Assembly (NCBI GenBank): GCA_963855995.1
Contig: OY979717.1
Coordinates: 67,316,354-67,380,353 of the forward strand
Length of the DNA: 64,000 nt
Reading direction: 5' to 3'
Origin: Muricea muricata
Taxonomy: Eukaryota > Cnidaria > Anthozoa > Malacalcyonacea > Plexauridae
In this document: positions 1 to 13,000 of the stretch, one piece after another
How the letters are laid out: every line of letters begins with the position of its first letter
Numbering within the stretch: the stretch's first letter is position 1
Notes under the pieces: generated by a model
What the model saw: the letters and a program-made list of their open reading frames with translations, nothing else
What the model was told of the DNA's origin: nothing
Database searches by the model: none
Position numbers and translations under genes: made by a program

Positions 1-215
1 TAAAGCTATGCTTAGCTTCTCAGATTTACACAAATTATATGTATTGATATCAATAATCATAAATCAATAGAAACCAATTGGAAACATGGGTTTCTTTCAT
101 ACTTATTTACATCATTTGTTTTTACATTTGTGCTACTTTGTCAGCAGATTCTACACAAACAATCATTTCCCATAAACTCATAAAAACCATAATGAACAAA
201 CAAACAAAATTCTAC

Positions 216-643
216 CTTCCAGGTGGAGGTGGATGTGCTGTCATAATAGCCGGCGTATAGCTGCTGATACTGAGGAAATTAACCCACGATATTTTTTCAT
301 AAAATTCGGCAAACGCTTTCCTTTTCACAATTAAAACATAGATAATAAACATCGTTTCCTAAATATACGCGATCGATCGTGATTCGAAGTGTTAAAAGTG
401 CAATAATCCACGCAAACTAACGGAACCGGTCAAAACGTCCACTCCTTGGAATCTTCAGCGAACGATAATTTTGTAAGAATCTAGCCCACTCGTCTCATTT
501 CAGGTTCAAAACCTCCGCAATAGTGACTTATTTTCAAAAAAGTCCAGTTGAACGTGATTCGCAGCAGTTAAACGATCAAAAAAGCCCAAAAACCTGTTTT
601 TCGTAATACTATTACTAGTTTTTTTGCCCGGTTGCGACGCCAT
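216..643 (-). CDS. possible 5' exons of an unidentified leftward gene
   Basis: On the minus strand an ATG at 643 sits in an AAGATGGCG context and opens MASQPGKKTSNSITKN; the frame can leave through a weak donor after 594. A second segment at 216-269 is bounded by a good acceptor (tttcctcag) and a GTAGAA donor and stays in phase, ending in a proline-rich stretch (HPPPPG). The rest of the gene would lie left of the window. I do not recognise the protein. The first donor (GTTTTT) is poor, so the first coding exon may be misassigned. The 270-593 stretch would be its intron and shows nothing else. Confidence 0.3.
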
Positions 644-910
644 CTTGGATTCTTCTATTGGGGGTCACGCGCGCTAGGTAACGTCAGCAATCTAGGTCTA
701 CTATATCTACGACTATATCTATGTCTTTTAAGCAGCGTTTTCAATTTCCGTAAATTTCCTTAAAATAAGGAAGTTCATTTATCTATTGAAAATGCTGATT
801 GTCCGCCATCTTGGTACTCCAAATTCGTCATTTCTGCTGGCTTCACTTGAGGCATATGTATGCGTGATCCAGTATTATTCAGATCAATGGCGAGAGCGAG
901 ACCCAGAACA

Positions 911-1010
911 CACGAGCAAGTCTGACACGAGCAAGTCTGACGCGAGCAAATCTGACGCGAGCGATCTGACGCGAGCAAATCTGACGAAGGCTGACGCGAG
1001 CTCTTCAAAA
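911..1010. repeat. 15-bp minisatellite
   Basis: Degenerate tandem units of about 15 bp around ctgacgcgagcaaat. In the + frame the translation has a 5-residue period (ASKSD, ASDLT, ANLTK, ADASS). No larger coding frame surrounds it. The flanking 660-910 stretch shows nothing else I can name. Confidence 0.7.
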
Positions 1011-1101
1011 TCGCGGACATAAATTTTGCTTAGTGAGACATCTGGTTCTATACCTGATCTGTGCCATAGATATGTACTTATACTACAGAGGAGGGTGGAA
1101 G

Positions 1102-1121
1102 CCCGTCCCAGCATGCATTGC
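1102..1121 (+). promoter_or_regulatory. ZNF143/SBS-like promoter motif (left copy)
   Basis: The sequence cccgtcccagcatgcattgc closely resembles the ZNF143/THAP11 (SBS) promoter element, whose core is TCCCAGCATGCATTGC. It is embedded in about 45 bp (1085-1130) that recur inverted at 3862-3912. It lies just upstream of a possible rightward transcript. Confidence 0.5.
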
Positions 1122-1123
1122 AA

Positions 1124-2583
1124 CTCATTAATATTCAGAGTCGTGATTTCTTACAATGTTTGTTGGAAAAGTTGTGGAAATTTATTTCATTTTTTCGCCA
1201 AGAATGTTTGGTATTTTTGAAGGTAAGTTTCTATGGATGTTTTAAATATGAGTCAAATTTAACGACTTTCGCTTTATTTGGTATTCTAATGCGTTGTATT
1301 TATGCTAATCGTCATTTGTACTGACCTGTTTTCTGGGTCATTGCACAAGGGTAAAAAGTGGCTTTCAAAACCCTCTGGGGACAATAGGGTTTTTTAATGA
1401 GAAATTAAATAAAATACACGCTATCGTATTCAAGAAGAGTTGCTCTTTCTAACAGAACTTTAGAAATTACATTGTTCCCATATAACTGACGAGTAATCGC
1501 GGTTTGAAAATGGGGCATTTTCACTATACTTGATCACAGGAATTTTCGTCCACTTGGGAATCATGACGCGAAAAAATACTGCATGAGTCATTATTTTTGT
1601 TTATTTCGAAGCGTTGGCATATATGTCGATCTCTCTTGAATTTAACTGCTGTATTTAAGTTATATACGCTAACTTTTTACATTTTTATAGAATTCGAATG
1701 AATTTTATGAAAATGGAATGATTCTGACAATGATGGCGTTGTTGTTATTGTTGATCAAGAGAATGACAAATACGGTGTGCGAAACGTTCGTGCTCTTAAT
1801 TTGCAAAATGACACCAAGGAAAGCAAATAGAAAGTCTTGAAGAGTTTCTCCCTTGGAAAACTTAACCTCCAGAAGTTGGATTATCTGCCCAGGCCATACC
1901 AGCTTTGGATAGATATTTCAGTATACATACAGGGTGTCCCAAAAAACCCCAAAAACTATTGAAAATGATCTATTGTTAGAATTTCAATGATTTCAATGCC
2001 TAGCACTAAATTGAACCCAAGAGTGGATAAAGTATTGAGATAATCGTCATAATTAATAGCAATAATCAGTGTTAACCATTTTTATGCCAGACAAAAAAAC
2101 TAAACCTACGAGTGCATATTAAAAATGCAATCAAATTTTATGCATGGTTATTTGATTTACACAAAACAATTTACAAATGTAAACTTTAATATTTTAATTT
2201 TTTAACAAGTGCTAGGGCATTCAAATGTTAACAATAGATCATTTTCAATAGTTTTTGGGACAACCTGTATATGTACATAGTTCCACACATGCAGACACTG
2301 TGTTGGTAAAATTGTTCTTGTCAGGCTCAGCCTACCAGGAACTTCAGATTGCACACATGTACATAGTTCCATTCATGTATGTGCCATATGGGTAAGCTGG
2401 TATGGCTGTTAATCCTGGGTTATACAAGGTAAAATAATCTCTATACTTTGCCATATTATGGCATTGCAGTACAAGCAGCATACTTCATGCTTTGCTTTTC
2501 ACCCTCATTGTATAATGACATGAATGTGTTGTAGCAGCATTCCTTAGATATTTACTTTATGTATATTTTACCTTTTGAATAAA
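1124..2583 (+). other. possible rightward transcription unit, product unclear
   Basis: After the ZNF143-like motif, a segment ends at a strong donor (TTTTTGAAG|gtaagt, 1222). A segment after ttttatag begins at 1691 and stays open to a stop near 1858. A polyadenylation signal AATAAA lies at 2578-2583. No frame joins both segments from an ATG, and the best protein-like stretch (acidic, starting DSDNDGVVVIVDQ near 1718) is in a different frame from the open one. It may be a non-coding RNA, a pseudogene, or a gene with a missed exon. The MITE at 1930-2267 would lie in its 3' part. Confidence 0.25.
1930..2267. mobile_element. Tc1/mariner-like MITE
   Basis: Terminal inverted repeats of about 45 bp start cagggtgtcccaaaaa on the left and end gggacaacctg on the right, and both ends abut TA. 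The shared inner part aaaactattgaaaatgat is identical on both arms. Length is 338 bp with no coding capacity. The CAGGGTGTCCC terminus and TA duplication are typical of Tc1/mariner non-autonomous elements. Confidence 0.8.
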
Positions 2584-3049
2584 GCATTTTATTAACATTA
2601 ATTGTGTTATTACTACCAAATATACAACAGTAAAACACTAGGGGGGGGGGGGGTTCCTGAGTAAATTACTTTGTTCTACAATTTCTTTAAAGTATCCCTG
2701 GCTATAAAGTATCTTTGGCTATAATTTCCTAAATGCAAGACTACTTGCATTTAATGTTTAACTTCTCAATACAATAGGGTTAGGTTTATCATCCATACAG
2801 TTTCCATAATATACAGTGGTTTGTTTTATCAACAGGAACACAAAGTGGACTATAAGATAAAGTAGTTTGATACTGTAGTAAACAAACACAGCAAATTGAG
2901 TTTAAAAACATTTATTTATTTGAAAAAAGGATGGAAAAATTATAGTTATATCAAGTTGATTGAGATTTTTTATCATCCACACATGATAACTGCAAGAGCC
3001 TTTTGGTATTTTGTCGGTGCCAAGAATGAACTACAGCAAACTTTGTGTC
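2268..3049. other. intergenic stretch
   Basis: AT-rich sequence between two convergent units. It contains the AATAAA at 2578 for the rightward unit, a 14-base G run at 2641, and TTTATT near 2912 (AATAAA on the minus strand) that could serve the leftward gene. Nothing coding is apparent. Confidence 0.6.
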
Positions 3050-3696
3050 TCATTTACAATCCTTGTCCCCATCATTCTCTCCATCAGAATAATTAACATT
3101 TTTAGCATCACCATTCACATGCAGCTGTTGGATCACCTGTTGAATTTCCTTAAACTCATCCATATCTACAACTCCATCTTCTGCACTCACACTTTTGACA
3201 TCAAAAGGCATCTCTTTACTATAAAATTTAAACAAAACAGGATTTAATAGCAGCTAAATCAATGCAATTGCATTCTGGCTCATCCACATTGACCAGAAGT
3301 TCATTCAGTATATCCTCTGAAATATCCAGCTTGTGTGGTCAGTTTATTACAGAAGCTGGTGATGGAAAACGTTAAACTGCAGTGGATTAGTTTAGTACTA
3401 CAGACAGGTAGAAAAGTTTTGATGTGTGTAGTTATAAATAGATTTTACTCACTGAAAAAGTCAAATACTTGTATGATTTTCGAGTATGAATTAACCTTTT
3501 ATCTATCAATTAAATCATATAATAATCGTACCTTAAACGCACAAGTAGAATAGATTTCTGTCAGTAAAGGACTATTGCATTCGGCGAACATTTCTTCAAC
3601 TTTACGCCACTTGACAACCGACGGACAAAGTGCAATTCGGCTAATGTCCACAAAACTAACGTGAAGTTCACAGCATTCGAGTTCTACACACGACAT
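3050..3696 (-). CDS. small two-exon hypothetical gene
   Basis: Exon 1 (3696-3532) starts MSCVELECCELHVSF, encodes 55 residues and ends at a good donor (TTTAAG|gtacga) in phase 0. Exon 2 (3253-3050) follows a tttag acceptor in phase 0 and encodes 67 residues to a stop, with an acidic tail (NYSDGENDGDKDCK). The predicted protein is about 122 aa, cysteine-rich at its N-terminus and without a transmembrane segment. A middle exon could be missing, because the exon-2 acceptor is weak. An AATAAA (minus strand) near 2912 could end the mRNA. A ZNF143-like site lies about 180 bp upstream, and the spartin gene starts divergently 384 bp away, so the two may share a promoter region. I do not recognise the family. 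Confidence 0.45.
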
Positions 3697-3876
3697 CCCT
3701 TGAACCAGCAGCTATAGTCACTCTTTCCAAACACAATATGCGTAGAGATGGCCACATTTAGGGTCACATCCATTCAGATCAGTAGCTTTGTTGTCACAAA
3801 TAATTCGCCACGTTTGCACAACGAGTGCTAATCGAACAATAACGTGCGTCCCGGAAATTGATAATATATAATGAGT

Positions 3877-3896
3877 GCAAAGCATGACGGGACGGG
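3877..3896 (-). promoter_or_regulatory. ZNF143/SBS-like promoter motif (right copy)
   Basis: On the minus strand cccgtcccgtcatgctttgc matches the left copy at 1102-1121 closely and resembles the ZNF143/SBS element. It lies between the divergent starts of the small gene (3696, minus) and spartin (4080, plus), so it may drive either or both. Confidence 0.5.
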
Positions 3897-4079
3897 CTTC
3901 AAACCTCCTCTGTCTTCCTCTGTCTATGATCTGTGCCCAGAAGACGTAACAGGAAGTGACCAGGAAAACAGGAAGTGTCTCGGTCTAAACTTACAACGAA
4001 ACCAAAACAAGTGTTAAAATTATGACTAAATATTGTTGTAAAAAATTTTACATTTTTATTTGATTTAATATTTTATTTG

Positions 4080-7000
4080 ATGAGTCAAATGGCGGCATTT
4101 GAGACGGAGAGGAAAGCGACAGAAGTTCTTATTAAATCACATTATGATCAAGCTACAAGGTTTATAAATTAATATCAATTTCGTTCTATCACTTGTTTAT
4201 ATAGTTTTAAAATAATTGTATTTAAGCCTTTGTAGGATATTCTATCGCCTGACTATAGACCCCTTCACATTGTTTTTGCTTTCATATTGCCACACCATAT
4301 TGTCTCTGCGGTGAAAGTCAATATAGAGCTTATAATACATAGAAGAATAATGTACACACAGGCTGTATACATAATGTCAATTTAGTAAAGCAATATTATG
4401 GAAGACAGTCCATGAAAACTTAAAATGCAGCATTTTCTTGCAATAGACAATTTCAAGGTCTCTTGCAGCCATGTATGTTCACGCATTCCACTCATCCATA
4501 GTGGAAAGTTTGTACTGCACGACCGAGATGTCAAGCTTGCAATTTTGATATTTCCATATATTTTCTATTACATTTTGTAAATATTGGGCACAGAATTTTC
4601 ATACTTTTCAGTCTGATGCCACATCACTCACTAGGATCGCATGTAGATAGGAATTTCCTGCAGAGGGCTGAGGTGTAGTGCCAGCCCACACCGCTATATA
4701 TTTTCAAATTCCTTGGCAGCCAAGCATTCGATTCATTTGCTCAAAATACCTAGTCCAAAATTTAAAGGTGTAATACCTGTGAATGATACAAAAACATTAC
4801 TATTGTTAAATTGCATTATGATTGGTTGTGTTAAAAAACATAACACATTAACCTTAATTGTTAGGTCCTGTTTATATACATGAGCCCGGGCTGGTTATGA
4901 ACCAGGCTGACTTGCTGAACTGGGTCAACCTGTCTACTACTAAGTTTAAAGTACTGTAGCTCTACACAACAGGTGGGCAATGTGTGAAGTTGTATAAATG
5001 TGCATAAATCGTCATGTAAACCTGGGTTGACCTAAAAATTACAAAATATTAGCACACATTCATATCAAATGAAGTCATATTCATGTTAAAAATGTCTTAC
5101 AACATTTGGATATAGCTAAGTCATTGAACGAGAAAGATTCATTGCAAAACTAATAATTTTTCTTGCCCTGTTGACTGTAGAAGCTCAAGATAATCTGTGC
5201 AGCAATAATATGATGTATTTAAAAAGTTGACCTTCTATATATGTGGTACAGAAATAGAATATGTCTGGCTATAAATTAAGGATCATGGGAAGGATTAGGA
5301 TATGGGTAGAAAATTGCCAAAGTTCAACTATATGCCAACCCAGGTCGACACAAGCTTACCCAGGTTCAAATAAGCTGAAAATCAAGGAATGAGGAATGTC
5401 AGCAGGTGGTATTTCCTTTACCACCTGCTGTGCAGGCTAGCTGGAGTGAAACTCTCACAATTTGGCCAAATGGACTCCCAGTAGGTAACTTGCATAATAA
5501 AAAGTAGAGTAAACTGATGATACATGTTAAAAACCCACCATTAATTAAAAACCCACCTAGAATTCAGGCTTTTGTAGTTTCTTAAACCTTACAATATACA
5601 AATAATATCGACATGACAATAAAATGCTCAAAGTATTTGAGTTCAAAATTTTCTCTAGGCTCCTTTATAATATGCAGTGTCACAGTTGAAGTCAAAAATG
5701 AATAGAGAATTAAATACATGGGTGCTAAGAAATGCTAGATTTATTTCAAGTGTTGAACGTGAAATCTCACGAGTGAATGCAGTGAAGGAGTGGGAAATAT
5801 TATGCTAAACATGAGATATAAATATATTATTTACAACTACCTGTACCTATGACTTTTTTTGTTTATTATATAAACTACGATATTTTCTCGCTTTCCATAA
5901 GCTATGATTGCAAATTGCATCAATGTACATATAATTAGCCCACAGCAAACCTCGTACTTGATGTTAACTATTTTTATTTGACAAACAATTTAAAGCTGTT
6001 GAAATACTCTTTGATAATTCGTACGATTATTGGGGAATCATGTCAACCATATAATAGGTCATGTGGGATGAATTTGTACCTCGTAACGTGCTACTTAGGT
6101 TGATAGCTACTTTATAAAATCTGTCACGCTCATTAGTATTCTTTATATAATGTTGCATCCAAATTAGCGTTATAATGCAGCGTATTTGAAGTCATTTAAT
6201 GTACCCGAACTTGCGTTTTATCAACTAAAACGCTCAGCTCCCCCCTCGCGTTTATTAGGCTTTAATATGATAAAACGCCCCTTCTTGTACTTAAGTCACG
6301 CCTAATTAAGAAATATTAAATAAATGAACTTTGACCAATAATGTGAACCTGTGACTTGTTAGGAACATAGGTAAGGCAATAACGTGCGACGAAAGCAACG
6401 ATAAAGAACAAGCAAATGCTTATTATAATAAAGGTCAGTCTGGAATAATTATAGTTCTTAGCATGTAAGGAAATTGTAGTAGGATTAGTTAGTGAGGATT
6501 ATGTGCTGTTCGTGTGAATTTATTTTAGCTTTACGAAGCATTGAAGTTGGTCTAGCTATGAAGACATCTGAAAATTCTCGTGATGCTGAAAAGACTAGAC
6601 AATTTCATGAAAAACTTAAAAAGTATGAACTTTAAATTTTTAGATTTTTGCTGGACATTTTGTTCTTAAAATAAAATTAAACGCTCTATAACTTGTGTGC
6701 CGTTATTATTATGCTTAATAAGACTTGTGGCACCATTATTTTTTAAATCTACTACAGGTTAAAGATTCAAGTTGAGGACCGACTAATGGTTTTAAACTCG
6801 GGTGTAAAAGAACGGAAAAAAGCCCCCGCGAGACCTCCGCCACCAATTCATGTAAACTCTCAAAAAAAGATTCCTCATAGTTATATTCCGAGCGAGCTCA
6901 ACAATGATCAAACTAACGTACAGAGTTGGGAAGATGCAAGAGAATTATTTTCTGTCATAAATAGTATGTGCAAGTCACTAATGTTACGCGTCTATAGTCA

Positions 7001-10000
7001 CTGTGAATTATATTTGCCAAGTTTACTACTTTCTAACAAGAATATGCTTCTCAATTTTTGGCACTGGCAATTTAACTCGCAGCTCTAAAATAATTTGTGC
7101 CCCCCCCCAACCGTTTTCACAATCAGACATTTAGCTGAAACAGGGCTAGGTATGGGTTATTCGGGCAAAATTTAAGTCCTATTGGCATGTGTAAAATATT
7201 CTGTAAAAGGTTGAAGGAAAGCAAAGAAATATTTTTTCGTCATTAAGTGCTCTGAAAAATACTAGTACGCGGTAGCTTATCCATGATTTGTAGACACGTC
7301 TCCCGTGCAAAATTTGTAATAAAATAAGGCTTTCCCTTCATTTGAAATGTTTGTAATCGGGCAATCTCCCTTCACACATATGACACGGCAGTTGTATTTT
7401 CTTTTTTTGTTGTAAAACCAAAATAAATAGCAATATCACGTGTGTGATAGAGGAATCACCCAATCGTATTGTTTTTTAAGGTGTAAACATGTTTTTTGTA
7501 TCAAAAGAAGGAAACGTTACAACTCTCTATCAGCCTCAAACTTTGCGTGCTCTGCAGCTGATAAAGGACACTACAGGTGCGTTGTCTATAACAAAGACAT
7601 TTATGTCTTGCAGCCATGTCACGGTCAGGGTCATATTTTTCCCAATATGCGTGGTCAGAATACCAGATAACCATGCTAGAGCATGCAAGCTTATAAGACA
7701 TGTATTAACTTTTTAAGATTCTAGCAATCCAGCAGTGTTCCTTCAATGTGGATCGTGGGTATTTCCATTGGTTCCAGGACGTTCGCCAGTGCTAAAAACC
7801 GAAGACAGGACGTTTATGATTCCAGATATAAATCTAGATAAAGAACAATCTGAATCATCACAATTCACTGAAGGAAAATTTCCAACAGTTGGACTCGTTT
7901 TCTCGCCAGATGTAGGCGAGGATCAAATCAAACGTTTTGAAAGAATTTTAAAGTGCTACTCCGATTACAGACATTATACACCTGAACATAGACAGGAAAA
8001 CGATACAACCGAACCATCTGTCGTTCCCACAGCACCACCTGCAGAGGAGCCTGAGACGAAAACATCTATAGTTCCAGTGAACGATGAAATTGTTGCACCG
8101 TCTAGTGAGAAGGAACAGGTATAGTATACAAATAAGAATGTTTATGGGTACAATGTTAAGAATACTTTCATGACGTGAAGGATGGAATGTTCCAATCAAC
8201 GAGGCGAAGCCGAGTTGATTAAGTCATTCCATCTCTAGCCCAATGAAAGCATTCTTGCCATTGCACGAATAAACATTCATTATTTGTTTTATATGACACT
8301 CAATTAGATTACTGACACGAAGTTAGATCGTTAGTTTACTAAATCGTTAGTTTACTAACTAAGTTAGATAGTTAGTTTACTAAAACGCGGAAATTGTGCG
8401 TTTAGTAACAAAACTGAAAATAACAAAATCTACCGTGCAATGAAAAGTACTATTGCACGCATCCATTGCATGATTGTGAAAATTGAAATTTTTATATCAC
8501 GTGATCGTAAATAGCCAATTAAATCGCGATAATTTTACCAGGTGTTGTATAACACATACTATATGTTTGCTCTGTTTGAAATATGAAATAGTTGTTTATA
8601 ACATGATTCAGACAAATGAGATTGCATAGAGGTCTTAATTGTACATTGGGATAAGAAGAATGACCTGCTTCTTTTGAGATTTTTAGACGAGTTGCATTTC
8701 AAAACAGCGTGCGACATTTTCGAATGCAATCCGCCAAGGATTTAGGGCTATTTGCTTTGACATAATGAAATGTTCCTAATAATAAGTATGCTAAGCTAAA
8801 TCATGGCTATCTTGGCTCATAACCTAAGCTATCATTATACAAGCAGTGCACATTGAGCACTCGAGCACAAGCAAGAAGTTGCGCACAAGCTGGTGCAAGA
8901 TGTGCATTGAACTTACACAAGCACAACTTTACTCCAATAAATTATACAATATATTGTTAATGGGAACAGTAATATACATCAAGACAGACTGTATACTAAT
9001 ACTAATTATCAAAATATTCGGGCCGTTTTTAAGACCTCTTTACGACAGTTTTCTCATCCGGTCTTCAGAGCCATTCAATAAAATATCTATACTGATGCTA
9101 ACTTTGAAATTTCTTTTTAGAGCACGACCTGGGGAGCCAAAGTTTCTAGGGTAATTATGATACCTTTATCAACTTTATGATCGATTCTTTGACTTTTTTA
9201 AATGAATTATGACCTATATTTCTTGAAAGGGGATTGAAGTCGGGGCTGTTCTTATTTCGTGGGGTTTGAGCAAAGGTGCTGAGCTTGGTGGAAATCTAAT
9301 TAATCAAGTAAGCAAGTAGTTTACACATTGCTGTTATAATTTTTGTGAATATCATAGGAGATTGTTCTAAATGTCACAAAACAGTCCAACGAACAAGAGG
9401 CGTTTTTATATAATATTGTCCTAAAAGGGACAAAATTGATATCGCCTCGCCCAATTACGATAAATGGTTTCTCACACAATTCAATACTTGTTCATTCATG
9501 TCTTCATTTCAGTCATAATTTCGTACAATATTCATAGAGTTGGACAATTTCATGAAAATATATCTTTGTCATCTTGCCCTAATAGACGCAACGTATGCAG
9601 AGGGTAACTAGAGCGTTATTTGGGAGCTGTTGATTCACATATTCACGTTCGGCATGCCCAACGAAGTTCATTTGGAAATCAATTGGATTTCAAAAAAAAA
9701 TTCGTAGGGCATATGAACAAACTACTCCCCCCCCCCCCCTAATTAACGCTCTCGTTATTCCCGTGACGTACGTCGGTAAGAAACACTCTATCATTCCTAT
9801 TTTACGACAGGGGTCGGAAAAGCTGCGTGGGAAAATAAAGCCCAACGAAGAATCGGCAAAAATTGATCCCAAGATTGAAGATAACGTGCGACAAATAAAG
9901 ACAGCTACGGGTACGCGACTGTAACTTGCGACGAAATGTTACCACTTATGCTAATTTTTGTGTTTGTAGTCCCATATTGCCATATATACGATTTAGATAA

Positions 10001-13000
10001 ACTCAGAGAAACATATTATTAACAGTATTTCAAACCATTATAACAGCGAAATTGCCCTACGCATGCCCTATATGCATGACATGCATTTGGAATGACAAGC
10101 AGTATTGCTATAGGTTGCATTAGCTGGACAAACTACGATCAATCGTGAGCCAATAAGAACATATTTCAATATATTAGCCTCTATTATTTGTCCCCGAGTA
10201 TATCGATAAGCATACCTGGCTTAGCGCTAAATAAAGGCTTTGATATAGAACCGGTGAATTTCAAAATTTTGAAGCTACATTGCTGAATATGATTATGAAA
10301 TATGTTTGCCGTCTGGTTAAGCTGAGCTAGCTATCAAGTTTTGTTCTACTACCGTAAATTTTCTTCAAGTCTTAAAAATATTTTTGCTGGTATCAGTATT
10401 GTTTTAATATCTAATGTGTGTTGGGAAGTGATTATTTTTTATTACTCTAAAAAACAACAAGACAAACAAAATTTCATAGTTATGCTTAGGTTAACCATAC
10501 GACATTTTCAGCAATGTAGCGTAAATTTTAGAAGTAAGTGCTCTCCGTGCAATCCTCTGTACGGTGGTGGCATGTAACTTTTGTAAACCATTAGTTTCCA
10601 TGGTCTCTTCTTTAATCAACAAATATGTGTCATTGGGTGGGGAAAATGGTACATAAGATTGTTTTAGATCCTACCTGCCTCTACCTGGCGCATTCTTGAT
10701 GACCTCTCCATTATTTCAAGGTGTTGCGTGTCAGGTATCGTCAGCTATTGTCTCTGCAGTTTCGGCTTTAACGTATCAACTTGGAAAACAATTAGCTCCC
10801 ATTGTTGTTGAACAAGGATCTAAGGTATTTATAATTTTTTACTGTTTCCCTTACCAAGCATGCAGGATTAATTAAGACTCTACTCAGATAGATAATGAAA
10901 GAAATTCGTTTTTAGTTGAGAGCATGGTCTAACTCCATCTGTTAACTTTTAGCTACTACCACAATCCGCAAAACAAAATAGCAGCGCCGGAAAAGGTCAT
11001 GTTCAAGAAGTAATAAAGGTTGCTGTTGGTGGAGTGCAAGGTACTTTTAGTTCATAATTGTGTTGTGTTGTAATGTTTTAAACAAGACTATAGGAGTATT
11101 TCTATCACATGGCGGTCGGTCATATAAAATGTGCTGCCTATCACCTCTGCATTTTAATCTTTATTTATCTGACTTTGTTAAGTCAAAAACCGTGGTTTTA
11201 TTCGGTAAAGTCTCGATGTTGTGAAAGTCAGCATTTTTATGTTGGCAGTGTAATTTCTAGACAAGAATTTTGCAGTTCGATTACGAACCGATCAATAAGC
11301 CGTTCAAGATATTCCGCCATAACTTCGGTAGATATCTGGACAAAAGCAAATGCTACTATACGGCTAACACGGGATTTCCTCCTTGTAAACATCCTCATAC
11401 TTTGTAGTGAAGATGTATCAACGAACCCTTGACCAGCTGGGGTAAGATTTTCCTATTGGAAAGTTCAAAGGTTAACGGATAACAAGTTGGAAGAACTAAG
11501 AATATTTCTTACAAACACTCATAAAGAGCTGGATATTCTGGTTATAACAGAAACATTTTGTACATCAAGAGTCCCAGATTCGTTCTATTCGATTCCTGAT
11601 TTTCAACTACACCGAAAGGATAGGATGGGTAAATCTGGCGGGGGTATTTTAGCTTGGGTCAGACGTTTATTACAAGTAAGAAGAAGAGACGATTTAGAGA
11701 CAAATGATCTTGAAACGCTATGGCTAGACGTATGTCCTTATAAGTCTAAACGCCCTCTTTTCGTTGCTGGTGTTTACCGGCCACCATCCTACAGAATTGA
11801 TGATGATAAAAAAACTAGCGAAGAACATTGAAAACGCTTCTTTGATTAATCCTTATTAATCAAAGAAGCGTTTTCAATGGTCTTCGCTAGTTTTTTATCA
11901 TCATCAATTCTGTAGGATGGTGGATTATTTAAGTAATTTAACACCCGGAAAGTTTGATAAACCCTGCCTTATTGAAAGTTTGCAAAGCCATAACTTTAAA
12001 CAACTCATTAAGGAAATAACAAGGCCCTTGTCAAAATCTTGTTTAGATCATGTATGGTGTACTCATCCAGAACTCCTGAACAATGCCACCGTTTTGTCAT
12101 CTGGCATGTCGGATCACCAACCTATTGTTGTAACGAGGAAATGCCTTGTAAGGAACAAAACCTCCGAACACATTACAATTACGTATAGAAATATTGGGAG
12201 GCTGCTTAAAGAGTCATTTATTGCCGCACTTAAAGAAGCCCCTTGAGACTGTGTCTTCGTTTTTGAAAACATCAATGATGTTGTTGATGCGTGGTATAAA
12301 TTATTCAATAGTGTTCTGGATGAATATCTTCCGCAAATACAAAAGCGTGTGAAACGTGAGGTGCAGCCAAAATGTTTTCTAATGAAATTTCTCAAGAAAT
12401 AAAAAATCGCGACTTGCTGTTAAAAAAGGCCCGGAAAAGCCAAACCGAGTCGGCTGGAGTGAATTCAAACGGGTTAAAAACAAGGTGACCAAACTAATCA
12501 GAGATACAAAGTCGAATTACTTTAAAGAAAAGTGTCTGAGAGTAAGAACAGTACAAAAAAGCTTTGGAATTTAATTAAATGCCTATCGAAAGATGACGCC
12601 GATAGACGGGCTGTGATTACAAATTTGACGGAAAATGCTGAACGTATCTGTGACCAAAAGACTGTCGCTGAGATACTGAATAATTTCTTTGTCGAACAGC
12701 TTTATCGCGGATATTGAAAATGCAACTTTATTAGATTCCCTAACAACAATCGAACGGAATAGCAGTGAGTTTGAGATTCCATCTATTTCACAGAAAGATG
12801 TAGCAGAAACACTTCTATCCACTCCTTCCCATAAGGTAACTGGTAACGATGGCATAAGTGGAAAGTTGCTTAAAATTGCTGCCCCTTGCATAATACCTTC
12901 CCTCGCGAAGTTATTAAATCATTGCCTGCATGCGAAGACTTTTCCTAATGTATGGAAGGTTGCTAAAGTTACACCTGTCTTTAAGGGAAATGGGAGCAAA

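Noticed and set aside
78-260. 60-codon + strand frame with a hydrophobic start
   Set aside because: It overlaps a minus-strand exon-like segment with good splice sites and has no domain; likely chance in AT-rich DNA.
3228-3330. An alternative second exon of the small leftward gene after ccacacaag
   Set aside because: All three frames meet a stop quickly (TGA within about 50 nt in the phase-compatible frame), so the acceptor at 3253 was preferred.
4862-5400. Repeated 'ccaggctgac/acctgggttgacc' phrases that could be imperfect terminal inverted repeats
   Set aside because: Matches are short and irregular; boundaries and target duplication are not supported.
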